Below, in pieces: positions 32,944 to 45,427 of a DNA stretch of 64,000 nt. The DNA is from Artemia franciscana (Eukaryota > Arthropoda > Branchiopoda > Anostraca > Artemiidae): NCBI RefSeq assembly GCF_032884065.1, contig NW_027062688.1:919981-983980 (forward strand). The letters run 5' to 3'. The translations under genes and the position numbers were made by a program. The stretch's first letter is position 1; the number at the start of each line of letters is the position of its first letter. The notes beneath the pieces are model-generated. The model ran no database searches and was not told the origin of the DNA. It saw only the letters and a program-made list of their open reading frames with translations.

Positions 32944-35148
32944 ACCCTGAACTCGTAAAACCTCTAAAAATTCATTCATTTTGCTCACACTTTCATCTAA
33001 TATGCTTAAATCATCAGCATAATCTAAGTCAAGGAGCGTTCTTCCTCCCCATTTGATTCCATGGTCTCCAATTGCCTTTCCTGTGCTCCTTAAGACGAAG
33101 TCCATCAAAATGATCCATATAAAGGGGGATAGAACACAACCCTGCTTAACTCCTGATTTAATACAAAACCAGTTGCTAACCTCATTTCCTACCTTAACCG
33201 CAGCAGTATTATTCTCGTACATAGCGCAAATCACTTTAATGTATTTTTCTGGTATACCATATAACGATAAGACCTTTGTTAACGCTGTTCTATCAACAGA
33301 ATCGAAAGCTTGCTCATAATCGATAAAACTAAGGACCAAAGGTGTTTGACAACGAAGGGACTTCTCAATTATTAACCTAAGAGTGAAAACATGGTCGACA
33401 CATCCTCTACCTTTTCTAAAACCGCATTGTTCTTCCCTTAAAACTTTGTCTACAGCATGTCTCAGTCTAAAAAGTATCAAATTACTCAGTAATTTGCTAC
33501 CTACAGAGACCAGACTAATGCCTCGATAATTCCGACATTCACTCTTGTCACCTTTCTTATACAGTGGTTTAATTAAGGTTTTCCTAAAATCATTGGGTAC
33601 TTCCCCTTTTTCAAAAATCATGTTCATAATCTTCAGTAGCTTATTCCTAACCTCAGAGCCACCATATTTAAGGAACTCATTAATCATACTATCAGCACCT
33701 GGGGCCTTATTATTTTTTAATCCTTCTAGTACTGTCGCTAATTCTTCCTCACTAAACAAATCTTCCTTCACATCCAAGGTATCACAAACTTTTTCATTTT
33801 CATCTATATCTTTTCCTGCAACTGTATCTCGGTTTAGCACATTCTCAAAATGTTCCACCCATCTTTCTTTAACTTTTTCCTTATCACTAATTGTGACCCC
33901 ATTTCTATCTTTAACTGGGACTAGTCCGGATCGGCTACTCCCTTTCAATTTATTAACATGCCAGTATAATATTTTACTATTATGCCGTCTAGCCGCATCT
34001 TCCAGATCCTCAGCAATTTTATCCATCGCCTCCATTTCACATCTCCTTAGTTCATATTTTAATGCTTTCTCCACTTTCTTTACATTCCTTTTGTTTTCAT
34101 ACGACCTATCGCTCAGATAATTCTTATACAAACCCCTTCTACTCTCTATTAAACCTAAAGCTTTTTCACTAATATTCCTAGTTGCTGTCTTAGCACTCTT
34201 CCCTAGGACACCATCAGCAACTTCACAAATTGTTTTTCTGAAATTATTCCATCCATCTTCCACATTGTCAAATTTTAAACCCTCAAGTTTAGTACTCAAC
34301 TGTTCCTGGAATTTTTTTCTCAAATTTTCATCCTGAAGTCTACCAACATCATAACTTTCCGGGAGGGAGTTACTCTTCCGAAATTTCAGCTTTAAATTAA
34401 CCTTAGACACTACTAGATGGTGATCTTTACTTTTAACATCAATAACGGCACTCCTATACACCCTAGTATCTTGTATTGATCCTGCTAGTCTTCTGTTTAC
34501 AATAACATAATCAATAAGGTTTGCTGTCTTACCATCACGTGAATACCATGTCAACTTATGGGCCATTTTGTGACCAAACACCGTATTGGTTATAACTAGG
34601 TTGTTATACCTACAAAATTGCAAAAGCCTATAGCCATTACTGTTTTCTTTTCCTACACCAAAATTACCTAGGCTAGGATACCATCTATCCCTATTTCTAC
34701 CAACCTGGGCATTAAAATCTCCTAGCAAAAACACCATATTTCTACCTGGTACCCTGTCTATTTGCTCCTGTAACTGTAAGTAAAATTCATCTGAGTCACT
34801 AGTATCTCCATCAGTTGGTTCAATGGGGGCATATACTACTATAACTGATACCCTAAACTTTTTAGTCATAAAATGAGCAATTAGTATTCTATTATTAATA
34901 CCTTCCCAGCCTAAACAAGACTTAGCAGCTTCCTTATTCATCATGAGCCCTACTCCCTGTCTATGTACCCCATCCTTCCTTCCTGAGTAAACAAATTCTA
35001 TGTCACCTAATTTCATGCTTCCTACCCCTGGGATATGAGTTTCTGAAACTCCTAATAAATCCAGTTCAAACCGTCTGAATTCGTCAGTCAAAATGTCGAT
35101 GCGATAGTCATTTTTTAACGTCGTAACATTCCAAGTTCCAATTTTCAT
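32944..35148 (-). CDS. RTE endonuclease/reverse transcriptase, N-terminal part before insertion
   Basis: 735 native codons beginning MKIGTWNVTTL, then eight codons read into the inserted element and a stop. The endonuclease (EEP fold) occupies about residues 1-250: GTWNV at 4-8, VSETHI at 34-39, GDFNAQVG at 143-150, LIDYVIV at 211-217 and SKDHH at 240-244. These are the expected catalytic Asn, Glu, Asp and His positions. The reverse transcriptase spans about 470-735: NYRGISL at 540-546, FRKGRG at 577-582, FIDYEQAFDSVD at 608-619 (motif A), GVKQGCVLSP at 666-675 (motif B) and YADD at 710-713 (motif C). Layout and motifs fit the RTE/BovB group. The frame is free of internal stops until the insertion just after residue 735. 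Confidence 0.85.
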
Positions 35149-36004
35149 GTTCTTTAAATCTTTGAAATTATTTTGGCCTCAAGAAAAGCAGTGATCCCGG
35201 ATACCAGTGCAGGATGGGGACCAACATATCTTCTCAAGTCTACACCGAAGCGCTTAAGCCGGCTTAGAACCGGACAGCAAGAAGTCCCTGGGACCTCCAG
35301 TAAGTTGGAGGCTTTGTGCAATCCTGGGCCCATCTTGGTCACAACATGGTTTTCAGCACTTGGCGATGCTCTTCTATCAACAAGAGTCGAAATCCTGCAC
35401 AGACAGTCCCAAGCCTATTACCTCCGACTCATTATATATTCATGCCTACAAATATTATGCTACTACGGGGAGGCAGCCCATAGTAGATAAATTAGCTAGG
35501 AAGAGGTTTTTCAGCCCGAAAACGCCCATCAAAACAAACCAAGCCCAGAAAATTATCCAATAATCAGAATCCCGTACGAGTGCTGTGTTGTTTACTAGGC
35601 TATAATTTCCTCGAGGGGCGCCACTCCTCAAGTGGGAAAAATTGACCGCAAGTTTCCCAGTCTTGCAGGTACCCCGAAAGCGTCGAGGCAGCCCTTTACA
35701 GAGGCCGTTGTCCATAAATCTGGATCTTACGCCCTGCCGCAGTTGTCCTCCTATAGAGGATCCTCCCACGATGGTGTTCTGCTTCACCATGCAATTTAAC
35801 CCATTACTGGGAGAAGGTTTGTAACTCATCTGACGCGTGAACACGGCAGTTGGCCCTGCTGAGTGTACATTTGAGGGGCCTTCTTCCTCCTCCACCTGAA
35901 ATTATGACCCCCAGGGGAGGGTTTCCCAGTTTCTATTATGGGCCCCACTGGGACAAGGTCCTACTTGGCCTAAGCCTCCTATGGAGCTACTCTACCTATC
36001 TATA

Positions 36005-36152
36005 GGGCTTACATATATACATATATATATATACATATATATACACACATATACATATATATATATATATACACATACATATACATACATATACATACAC
36101 ACATACATACACACATACATACACATACACATACATACACATATACTCACTA
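36005..36152. repeat. (AT/AC)n compound microsatellite
   Basis: Mixed TATACA and CATACA units begin at the inferred 5' end of RTE copy 1. Confidence 0.93.
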
Positions 36153-36304
36153 ACGTGCAAATATATACCCTGAATTGGTATAGGCTAGGTCTGTATATGG
36201 TGAATATTAATTTCCTTTCTGATGCAAATGCACAATAACTTTGGATTCAGGATGCAATTCTGACTATAGAGATAAGTATTTTTCTTACTTGAAATGTATG
36301 TGCA

Positions 36305-37008
36305 GAATTAGAAATTCTGCTGGTACTACGAAAGTAGACCTAAGTAGCCAATTTAGCCTGTCTGAAACATCTCACAAGCCAACACCTTATAAAAAACACC
36401 TTTGATAATTTAAATGAATAAGAAAACTTATTAGAAATTCTGCTGATACTGCAAAAGTAGACCTAAGTAGCCAATTTAGCCTGTTTGAAACATCTCACAA
36501 TCCAACACCCTATAGAAAACACCTTTGACAATTTAAATGAATAAGAAAACTAGTTAAAAACTCTGCTAATACTGCAAAAGTAGACCTAAGTAGCCAATTT
36601 AGCCTGTTTGAAGCATCTCACAAGCCGACACCCTATAGAAAAACACCTTTGACAATTTAAATGAATAAGAAAACTAGTTAAAAACTCAGCTAATACTGCA
36701 AAAGTAGACCTAAGTAGCCAATTTGGCCTGTTTGAATCATCTCACGAGCCGACACCCTATAGAAAAACACCTTTGACAATTTAAATGAATAAGAAAACTA
36801 GTTAAAAACTCTGCTAATACTGCAAAAGTAGACCTAAGTATCCAATTTAGCCTGTTTGAAACATCTCACAAGCCAACACCCTATAGAAAACACCTTTGAC
36901 AATTTAAATGAATAAGAAAACTAGTTAAAAACTCTGCTAATACTGCAAAAGTAGACCTAAGTAGCCAATTTAGCCTGTTTGAAACATCTCACAAGCCAAC
37001 ACCCAATA
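36305..37008. repeat. 124-bp tandem array, six units
   Basis: GTAGACCTAAGTA starts at 36333, 36457, 36580, 36704, 36828 and 36951, a period of 123-124 bp. Units share CCAATTTAGCCTGTTTGAA, CATCTCACAAGCC and GACAATTTAAATGAATAAG. The first unit is the most diverged. Confidence 0.96.
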
Positions 37009-37272
37009 TCTTTACTTAACTCATATCTATCTATCTTATTGAACGAGCGATAATAAAAAACAACAACAAATTCTTCCTTAAAGTTGTAACCTTTTAAGAT
37101 CGTTTTTTGGCCAGAAATTTCAATATGCTAATTTCAAGAGAAAAAACTATGTAGCCGATTTCGAGGCTGGGTCCCGGCACTCACTATGTGGCAGGCCTGT
37201 ATATATTGATTCTCGCTACAAGCACCGACCTCCAAATGAGTCACCTTGAGTCATCTTAGAAATGTTAAAAAG

Positions 37273-37392
37273 CATATATATATATATATATACATACATA
37301 CATATACATACACATACATATATATATATACATACACATATACATATATATACATATACATATATATACATACATACATATACATATATATA
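37273..37392. repeat. (AT/AC)n compound microsatellite
   Basis: TATATA runs alternate with TACATACA units. Confidence 0.93.
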
Positions 37393-37399
37393 TCCTCTT

Positions 37400-38560
37400 T
37401 GTTCTCTTGTTTAGATCTGTTTAAAATCAAGTAATTTCTATTTTAATGAGGATATCTTGCTTTTCAAAACATTTGAAGTGCTTTAATCTATTATTATCAC
37501 ACCGATCCATTACCCCTTCTTCCCCACAAAACTTTCTGGTAGTATCCTTGTGCGGTGTTGAGAACCAAATGGGAACCGGTCACTTTACTGAAGAATAGAA
37601 AAACATAATAGCCAAGGGATTTAAGAGTGTACATGCTAGACTTGATTAAGTCAGTACATAGAAATTCATTTCAAGATCTAGGTTTTCTTTGAGGGAGGGG
37701 AGACTAAACGTGCTAAACAGTCTAACTCTATGAATAATAAAAATCCTACAGAGAAACGACACAAATTTTAAAAATCTTTGTGAGGCAAAGACCAAGGGCG
37801 CTGACAGAAAATTTTTCAGGGGGGGGGGCAGACACCAAAATAGCAACGGTGGTTGGGTGACAGTTTATGTGGTTTAGGGCACCAAACTGCGACTTTACCC
37901 CGAAGAGGACGAATTTGCAATCAATTTGAAATTCTTAGAAGCTAATTGATTGAAAAGTATCAATAACTATATTTTAGGCTTCCCAGTTGCAAAGGAAGTA
38001 ATGCCACACGGTGGCAGTACTGGATTCAACTAAGTTGATTCCCTTTATTTGTAATGACATTAGGCCACGATTGGTGATCTGTAATTGCGTGTCAGCTATA
38101 ATGAAGGGGGATGAGTCATTGTTTAGGTGAGGGTAGAGTAGATTCCTACAAATGTATATTTTTATGGACAAACTGCTTAATCTTCCTGAAGCTTCAGATG
38201 AATGTTGAAAGAGGTAGGGGGGAGTAGAAATTAATTAAAATATTCTCTATAAAGCTAAAATGATACATTTCCATATCTAAAAGCACAGGTGGCAAAGGCA
38301 AGGCAGGTCATCATCAGCCCCGCCAGGAAATATCTTTGGGGTAGCAAATACTGCTAGCAACTTAGTTTTCAACAATCTTAAATGGTAATATTTTTCTTTT
38401 TCTATTTATACGAAATGTCTCACAGATTTTCCATCCATACAAACAATAATACTCCTTTTCATCCAACCAAAATTCTTTAGTAGTAATATTAACAAGGAGG
38501 TTTTACCAAAATTACTATTCATCGCCAATTTTGTAAATATATTTAAATTTTATCCGAAAT
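37400..38560. other. No recognised feature
   Basis: Intronic sequence. A G run at 37820-37828. No exon or shared repeat recognised. Confidence 0.45.
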
Positions 38561-38910
38561 TACTACTACTACTACTAATAACAAACCGCAGAACCAAGCC
38601 GCCTGAGGCCAACACAGCTACGCACGCTTCTCCTCCAATTCAATCTATTCAAGGCCTCCCTCTTTACACCCTCCCAGGAAATTCCCATTTCCTTTAAATC
38701 TTTATTTATGACATCCTCCCACCCCAGACGAGGATGACCTGCTTTCCGTTTAGCGCCAGACGGATGGCAAAAAAGGACAATCATCAGCAATATGCCATCC
38801 TTCATCCGCAGAACATGGCCTAGCCATCTTGACCTTTCTTGCATTATAGCCCTAAAAAGCGGGATTGAACCTTATTTTTTGTACAACCTGCTGTTTGAAA
38901 TACGGTAGGT
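38561..38910 (-). mobile_element. 5'-truncated RTE copy 2
   Basis: Only the last 350 bp of the element are present. The minus-strand frame 38575-38844 reads RSRWLGHVLRMKDG and then an RTE C-terminus closely similar to copy 1. It ends with TAG in a (TAG)n tail at 38561-38577. Similarity to copy 1 stops abruptly at about 38910, the usual result of incomplete target-primed reverse transcription. Confidence 0.8.
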
Positions 38911-39063
38911 AAATTGAGATTGCAATTTAAACGTAGGATGGTACTAATCAATGTAGAATTATTGATTCACATATTTTACAAGCAATTAACTAGGGATTTA
39001 AGGGACCAGTACTTCAAATTATATCTTGCTTCAGGCCTGGGTATGATTTGGAAAATCAATCAG

Positions 39064-39402
39064 GAATTAAATAAAAAAAGAGTTTTTCAACTGGAAGCAA
39101 GGAACAGATTTGGAACCTATTTGAACAGAATATTCTTTTGTGAAGGGGGCTGTCTGTTCCTTAGCTCCCAACTCTTTACTGTGAAGATTGGCTTTTTTCC
39201 AAATTTTTAGGAAAATATACAATTGGACAAAAAGATTTTTCAAAGCATTAAAAAACTTTTGTTTAATGAGCATTGAATTTTGTAAAGTATTGAGAAGGGG
39301 GCAGCCCCCCTTATATAACCTACAGAGTAATTTATATTTATTTTAAACTTGCTCCTTACTTTAGTTTAAAAGCCTTTTCTATTTGTTTAATTGCATTTCA
39401 TG
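39064..39402. repeat. Diverged family 1 hairpin
   Basis: Arms AACTGGAAGCAAGGAACAG ... CCCAACTCTTTACTGTGAAG and GTAAAGTATTGAGAAGGGGG ... TTGCTCCTTACTTTAGTTT are imperfectly inverted. Confidence 0.65.
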
Positions 39403-39473
39403 GAACTGCGAAGTTTTATAAATACAATACTTTTGGTAGCGCAGAAAAAACTATCAATATTTAAAGAATCAAT

Positions 39474-40190
39474 AGTCACCGAAACTCTAGAAAAGGGAAT
39501 TTTTGATACCAATAGATATATCAAAAGAATTGGCTTACTATACTGATTCCAAATTTAAGAGTTTCATTAAGTTGAGTCTTACCCATCAATAGCTACGAGC
39601 CTGAGAAAATTTGTCTGAGTGCCGAAAAAGGGGGAAAGACCCCCTAGAAGTCATAGAATTTAACGAAAACCCATAATCAGATTCACCGTATCAAAGAACT
39701 CTACTGTAGAGGATTCGAGCTCATATCTGCAAAATTGTGGAATTTTGTAATTTCTGCCAGAAAAAAGATTACGGATGCGTGTTTATTTGTTTTTCCCCCC
39801 AGGGGTGATCGTATCAACCCAGTGAGCTTAGAACGCCGGGAGATGGTTCATTCTAGTTCTAACTCCCTTTTTAAGTGACAAAAAATTTAAAGGGCAACTA
39901 GAACTCCTCCCATGCCACTCTTTCCCAAAATCGTCCGATCAAAATTTTGAGATAGCTTTTTGTTCAGCATAGTTGAAAGGCCCAATAACTATTTCTTTGG
40001 ACATAAAACGACCCTCTAAAGCCCCTGGAGAAAGTTTTTAAGTTATAAAATTTGCCCATTGCTTAAATTTTTTTTTTATTGGGAAGTGTACATATATTTT
40101 CAGGGTGGGAGGGGAGGACAAATTTTCTTCTGAGAGAATTTTCCATGGAGAGGGAAGTTTTAAGGGTTTGAACTTTTCAGGGGAATTTTT
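39474..40190 (+). repeat. Family 1 body, diverged, terminal hairpin lost
   Basis: Collinear with the family 1 interior from CACCGAAACTCTAGAAAAGG through AGGGGTGATCGTATCAACCC to the G-rich segment near 40100. Confidence 0.7.
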
Positions 40191-41064
40191 TAAAATTGTG
40201 TTTAATGTTCTTATTTTTTTTTCTAAAGGCAATGGAAAAAGTATGTTCGTTAAAGTATAAGTATACAAAAATGAGTAAGTAATTACAAAAATACACAAAA
40301 TAATAGCTTACTTACAAAAACTAAGATATAAACTCCCAGTATTCAGTTCTGCTGAGCAATATTCTCAATTTAATTTTGAATACCAAAAATACAATATATT
40401 TGACACCTTTATACTTCAGAACTATAAAAAATAAATCTTTTTCAAAGTGACAACTAGGTAAATACAATCACTCCTGGGGAAAAAATGATAACACAAAAAA
40501 CGTGTCCATTCAGGGGGGAAACACAGAAATCCCCTGTATTCCATTCAGAGGAAACATTGCTGATTATAGTGGCTTCATATATCAGCTCATGGGTACTCTT
40601 GCAATGCAAGCAAAAATTGGCGGCATATTTTTTACCGAAATCGCTCCTTATTAAGTTGTTTCCCTTGTGTTTTCTATAATTATACGAACTTTCTTGTGTA
40701 CTAATAACTGTACTAATTACTAATAAACAAATACATATTTAGGATCACCATAAAAGGCTGATTCTTTGATTGAATGTTATTATTTATTTATTTTCTTTAT
40801 TTTTTAAAAAATGAGGAGTAGGCTAGAAAAGACAAATGATAATGCTTAAAATAAAAAATATCAAATATTGATCAAACACTTAAGAAGAGAAAAAAAGATA
40901 CAAAAACACTTGCTAAATAATTTAGCCTGTAAATCATCAAGAGCCAGAACTGTTGCTAAAAAACGGAAATAAATTGTGGCCTAACAAGGCAATAATTTTC
41001 GCCTTGTCTTCAAATGTTTTATGTTTTTTCTTTATACGGACTACAGGATCCTTCACTTTAAGCT
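40191..41064. other. No recognised feature
   Basis: AT-rich. It may include the 3' UTR of the 41-kb retrotransposon remnant (AT-rich run near 40780-40815), but I cannot bound it. Confidence 0.35.
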
Positions 41065-42690
41065 TTAAAACATTCTCAGTGTTACTAAAAGAAAGGGGGG
41101 TACCAAGTAAAAAATTTTGCAAAATTTAAAATAAGAAACTTTAATGGGCGAAAGATCAGAAGTTCTGAAATTACGGAAGAGGAGGGACGGGAACAGTACG
41201 TGAGGCAGAGCAACAGCGCTATACATACGACCAAGGACGTCCCGACGGTAAAGACCCCGAAAACGAATTAAAAGACCAAATGCCTTGCGTAGTTTCATCT
41301 GAACATGCTGAACCAGGATTGGTTTAAAATTTCTTTTCGAAGCAGCATAAGGTAATCCCAAATTACCTTATAACACCTTTGGACAATACATACCATTGCC
41401 GCAATCGAGAGTCGCCCTGACATTATCCTCTAAACAATTTACAACCAAAAATTGACATTTTTCAAAACTGATAGAAAGGCCCAAACCTTTTAACCAATTA
41501 ATTAAAATATTAAAATTAGAAACAAGACTAGACTTGGACCGGCTTAGAAGGATAATGTCATCAGCATATGCAATATAAGACAGATTTCGAGATAATGAAA
41601 CAAAAGAGCAGGAAAGAGAATTAAGGGCAGTAGCTAAACATGAATTGAATATATAAGGAGAAATAATTCCTCCTTGTCTAATTCCTCTACCCACTTTAAT
41701 TAATTTGGACTGAGATGAAGACTACCTCGGACAAATACGGATTTTTAATCCAGAATACCAAGAGCGAAGGACTCGAATGACAGCTAGGGGCAATCCAGCA
41801 TGGATTAAAGCGAGCAGTACAGATGCATGAGAAATGTTATCAAAGGCCCCTTTGATATCAACCAAGAGGGCGTATAGCGGTTGACCAGAGATTCTTGCTT
41901 CTTCAATAACTTTGCTGAAAGATGCACGGGTGTGGTCACATCCCAAACCTCTCTTGAAACCAACTTGATTAGAACCAACGTTGAGAATTTACGGAAGATC
42001 CTTCAAACACAACTCAAACACTTTCCCAATCTTGGAACCCATAGTAATTGGCCTCCAGAAACTACAAGATGACAAGTCTTTCTTCCCACTCTTAGGAATA
42101 GGTGTAACTATCCCAATATAGAATGACGATGGTACTAAACCAGTAATAAGTTAAAGGTTGAAAAATGCCAGTAGAGTAATAAGAAAAGAAGAAGGAGCAA
42201 GTTTGAGGTGATTAGCAAATAAGTCATCATGATCCTTAGCCGACTGCGCCTTCAACGTTTTGATTGCTTTACATAACATATCCTCAGATATCCTGCAATC
42301 AGTTGAAAAATTCTTCTACCATCTAATTGCAACACGACACTGTTAGAATCGTGCGAAGTCGACAACTTACAAAAATAATTTTCCCACTCTTTAAGCGATG
42401 GTGTGGAATTAGTATCAGGCATGTTAGTCCGCCTATTGCCTCCGAGAACTTTTCAAAGGAGATTCTTGTCCTTGTCATTATCAATGTTTGAAGAACCTTC
42501 TTCCATGATCAGGTTATTATGACGGCGGAGCTCCGCTTGGAATATGGCCTTTCTCTTTTTCATTAGCAAAAAAGCTGGATGAGAGTCTCTAGTCTTACCA
42601 AGCGCCCGCCATTCCCAATACGCTTGTTTTGCCACCTTATTAGAATTTACCAAAAAGGATTGAGGCTCCAAAAAGGTTTCTGTACGCCCA
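41065..42690 (-). pseudogene. Non-LTR reverse transcriptase remnant, clade uncertain
   Basis: Broken minus-strand frames in consistent order. 42453-42671 reads KQAYWEWRALGKTRDSHPAF (pre-RT region). Near 42050-42120 is PIPKSGKKDLSS followed by SFWRPITMGSKIGK (RT motif 1). 41722-41946 reads LLVDIKGAFDNISHAS (motif A). 41368-41694 reads RQGGIISPYIFNS (motif B) and YIAYADDIILLS (motif C). 41065-41361 is C-terminal. The motifs differ clearly from the RTE and CR1-like copies here, so this is a third lineage. Stops and frameshifts separate the pieces, so it is not functional. Confidence 0.75.
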
Positions 42691-43144
42691 ATCTTATCCT
42701 ATTAGTAGGAAAAACTAATAGTATAAAAAATTATAAAAGACATGAAAAAACATAAAATATATAAATATATTTTTATATAAAAATATAAAAAAGTATAAAA
42801 AATTAGTAGGAATAGTTAGGCTCTTATACTTTCGTTTTTGAAAAAGGCTCGTTATTTACTTACCATTCATTACTATGAAGAATTTGAATTTTTTGTTGCT
42901 CCAACCAAATCATATAGAAAAATGTTTGTGGAGACCTCAAAAGGGATCTCTCAGTCAGAAATTAGAACTTTTATTTTCTTTTTTAATGGTCAAAATCTAT
43001 TGGCAACAGGCCAACAAGGTGGCAACACAGATTCTTTCCCAAGGTTTTTTCCTTATTCTGCTTTCTTTCCTTTGGTTTTCTTAAAATTACTTTATAGTCC
43101 CAAATTTCCAGGGGGGAGAGGGACCCCCTGCCCTGTCATTTTTA
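42691..43144. other. No recognised feature
   Basis: AT-rich sequence between the RT remnant and a dispersed repeat. Confidence 0.4.
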
Positions 43145-43575
43145 GTCCCAATTACATTATTGAGCATAAGACGATTTTTAAACCACTTTCAAAGCGCTAA
43201 ATCAGCATCAAATATAATGGAAATGAAAAAATTCCATAGATAAAAACTAGTACAATATGACTCAATCTTAGTGTGAAAGTACGAAACTCAATAAACATGC
43301 AAATACCTTACTTTGGAGAAAATCTTTTACTTACGAGATTTCTCTCAAAACTTGGATGCTCACAAGAGAAAAAAAAAAACAAGAAGAAAAACACACAATT
43401 TTGATGAAAAGTGACATTTTTCTTGCCAAAATATATACCCAGTTGCGAGATGTTTTCATGTTATGTCCCAAATTTCCGAAATGGATCAATCCTTTGCATT
43501 TTTATGTCATTGCGTCCCGGCACATGGGAATGTGTTCATTTGATTTAAAATATGTCAAGTTGGCAACCCTTAATA
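43145..43575 (+). repeat. Dispersed repeat, copy B (partner at 7.1 kb)
   Basis: Same orientation as the 7145-7585 copy, with small indels and substitutions. The right end is GCGTCCCGGCACATGGGAAT, then AAGTTGGCAACCC. Confidence 0.7.
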
Positions 43576-43759
43576 ATTTTCCAAGTTTAAAATTACCACC
43601 AATAATTAAATCAAACCTTAAAACGAATAGAAACTATAATAAATAACCGAGTCAAACTCAAAACGGTCAGAAACTATAATGAATAGGGCTATTGTCCCCC
43701 ATGCTTTCTAAAGACCAGTGCATAATTTACACTTTACTGAAAACAATCCTTAAATTTAG

Positions 43760-43760
43760 C

Positions 43761-43851
<91 letters not shown>
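43760..43851. repeat. (AT)n microsatellite
   Basis: A nearly pure AT dinucleotide run. Confidence 0.96.
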
Positions 43852-43853
<2 letters not shown>

Positions 43854-44144
43854 TTTTTCATTGCTAAAAGCCTCAATAACTTCGGATTTGTTATAGTGAA
43901 AAAAAACACATTAAAATATATTAGTTTTTGCTCTTTTAGAATTTGATTCAGTTATTTATTGTAATTTCTGTTCGTCTTGAGTTTTATCTACTTATTGATG
44001 GTAATTTGTGGCAGTTTTACACTTGAAAATAACTTGAATTTATTTCTGATCATGTCTGGTTTAATGTAGTTCTTCACTTTTCTTTGAGCAATTTCTGTTG
44101 TGGATTTCTATTAATTAATTTTATTCGTTTTTGATTGACATTAA

Positions 44145-44545
44145 TTTTTTTTTTACTGAAAGTAAGTAGCAACATTAAAACTCAAAACTAACTGAAATTA
44201 TTTCAGATACGAAGGGGTTACCCTCTCCTCAATACCTTGCTTTTTACGCTGAGGCATTTGAAACTTTCGAAAAAGCTTCGTATTCTACTTAAACAACCCC
44301 TGTGTTTCAGTAGACGTTCTTAAAAAAAATTGGGAAAAACAGATAAACATTGAGATTCCTTGACTTTTAGGGGGTGTTTACCCCTTGTTTAAAAATCAGG
44401 TAAATTTTCTCATGTTCATAACTGTTGATGTGGTAACATTAAGCTTGATGAATCTTGTATATTTGGAATCCAACAATTCGTGGTAGCGAACTATAAGCGA
44501 GGAGTGGCCCCGCTCAATAGTAACCAAAACTCTAAAAACCAGAAT
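44145..44545. repeat. Rearranged family 1 fragments
   Basis: Left arm of the hairpin (ACTGAAAGTAAGTAGCAACA ... CTTTTTACGCTGAG), then a minus-orientation piece (CTTTTAGGGGGTGTTTACCC), then CAATTCGTGGTAGCGAACTA and GCTCAATAGTAACCAAAACT in plus orientation. Confidence 0.6.
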
Positions 44546-45194
44546 ATTTCGAGAATTTGAAGATAAAATGACTTAGAAAAAGTAAAAAAAAGGCAGAATG
44601 TTTTAAAAACTTTACAGCAAAGCCTTCAGTTCACCGCAGTTCACCCAGAATTCCAGCGATGGGGAGGAGGAATCAGTGAAACGGAATCGAGATTCCTTTT
44701 ACTTAGAGTCGCCATAGATTTTCAATGAGTAGTATAAACAACAAGGCTTTGAGGTAATTGACAATTTTTATACAAAATTTATACGTAATTGTTGTATACG
44801 AGGGCTATTAAAAGGAGAAGATGTGGATGCTTGCTTTATATTATCCACTATTGCGTGTCAGAAAGCCAGCTCAATTGAATCAGCGAGAAATTGGATAGGC
44901 TCCTAAGCAAGCTATATTATGCTCACCAGTTCCATCACCAGTGAATCTCTTCCCTCGACTCTCTCAACTCTCACTCTCTTTTAACCTCTATCTGCTAAGC
45001 AAGTCATGTTACCCTCTCTATACCTATTATTAAGTTGTAACTTCACACCTCTCTAAGGCCTCTCATCACCCAGCCTCTTTACTTCGATCTTGTTAGCTAG
45101 ATATGTTAGGTTCCTGACTCCCTCTAAAAGGTCCAAATAAATGACAACTGTCTGAACTGCGCTAGTAATTATTCAGTGCCAACTTTGACTGCAT
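44546..45194. other. No recognised feature
   Basis: Pyrimidine-rich near 44930-45130. No exon supported. Confidence 0.4.
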
Positions 45195-45395
45195 CTCTCT
45201 GTCAGTAGAGTGGCCAGAAGGGGCGCACTTGCGCCATTTCGGAGCTTTTTTGAGGTGGATGTGCATTGAGTTTTTTGAACTGGCCCGTTTTTGAGCGGGA
45301 ATTGTTCATTCTGTGCATTTTCACAAAAAATGGAGCTTTCGGCGCATTTTCACTTTTATGACGGTGCAATTTTAAACCAGAAAGCTGGTGACACT
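45195..45395 (+). repeat. Dispersed repeat, copy B (partner at 23.4 kb)
   Basis: Same sequence blocks as 23395-23640 in the opposite orientation. It ends 33 bp from the donor site of the PH-region exon. Confidence 0.65.
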
Positions 45396-45427
45396 ATCTG
45401 TCAGTAAGAAAAAAAGTAATAACTTAC

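Larger units (their letters stand above)
30519..35985 (-). mobile_element. Near full-length RTE-type non-LTR retrotransposon (copy 1), interrupted
   Basis: The element carries an apurinic-like endonuclease plus reverse transcriptase frame on the minus strand. It has about 0.8 kb of upstream leader and ends in a (TAG)n tail at about 30519-30537. Excluding the 1.68-kb insertion at 31265-32943 and one duplicated target copy, the length is about 3.8 kb, usual for RTE elements. The 5' limit (about 35985) is an estimate, placed where an (AT/AC)n microsatellite starts. A minus-strand open stretch of 146 codons at 35455-35895 lies in the leader. It resembles no protein I know and may be untranslated leader. 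Two further copies occur at 38561-38910 and 60000-61325. Confidence 0.8.
18952..45427 (-). other. Intron of the raskol-like RasGAP gene (26.5 kb)
   Basis: The interval runs from the GTAAGTT donor after the 45.4-kb exon to the TTACAG acceptor before the 18.9-kb exon. Phase agreement across it (CG then C, giving Arg) and protein collinearity support direct splicing of the two exons. It hosts the near full-length RTE element, a decayed second retrotransposon, family 1 and family 2 repeats and several tandem arrays. Both RTE copies in it are antisense-neutral: their frames run on the same (minus) strand as the gene. Confidence 0.75.

Noticed and set aside
33545..34120. 191-codon plus-strand open frame
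   Set aside because: Antisense shadow of the RTE endonuclease/RT frame.
35455..35895. 146-codon minus-strand frame as an RTE ORF1 protein
   Set aside because: It lies in the element leader, but has no recognisable domain and no second copy to test conservation, so it is not called as a gene.
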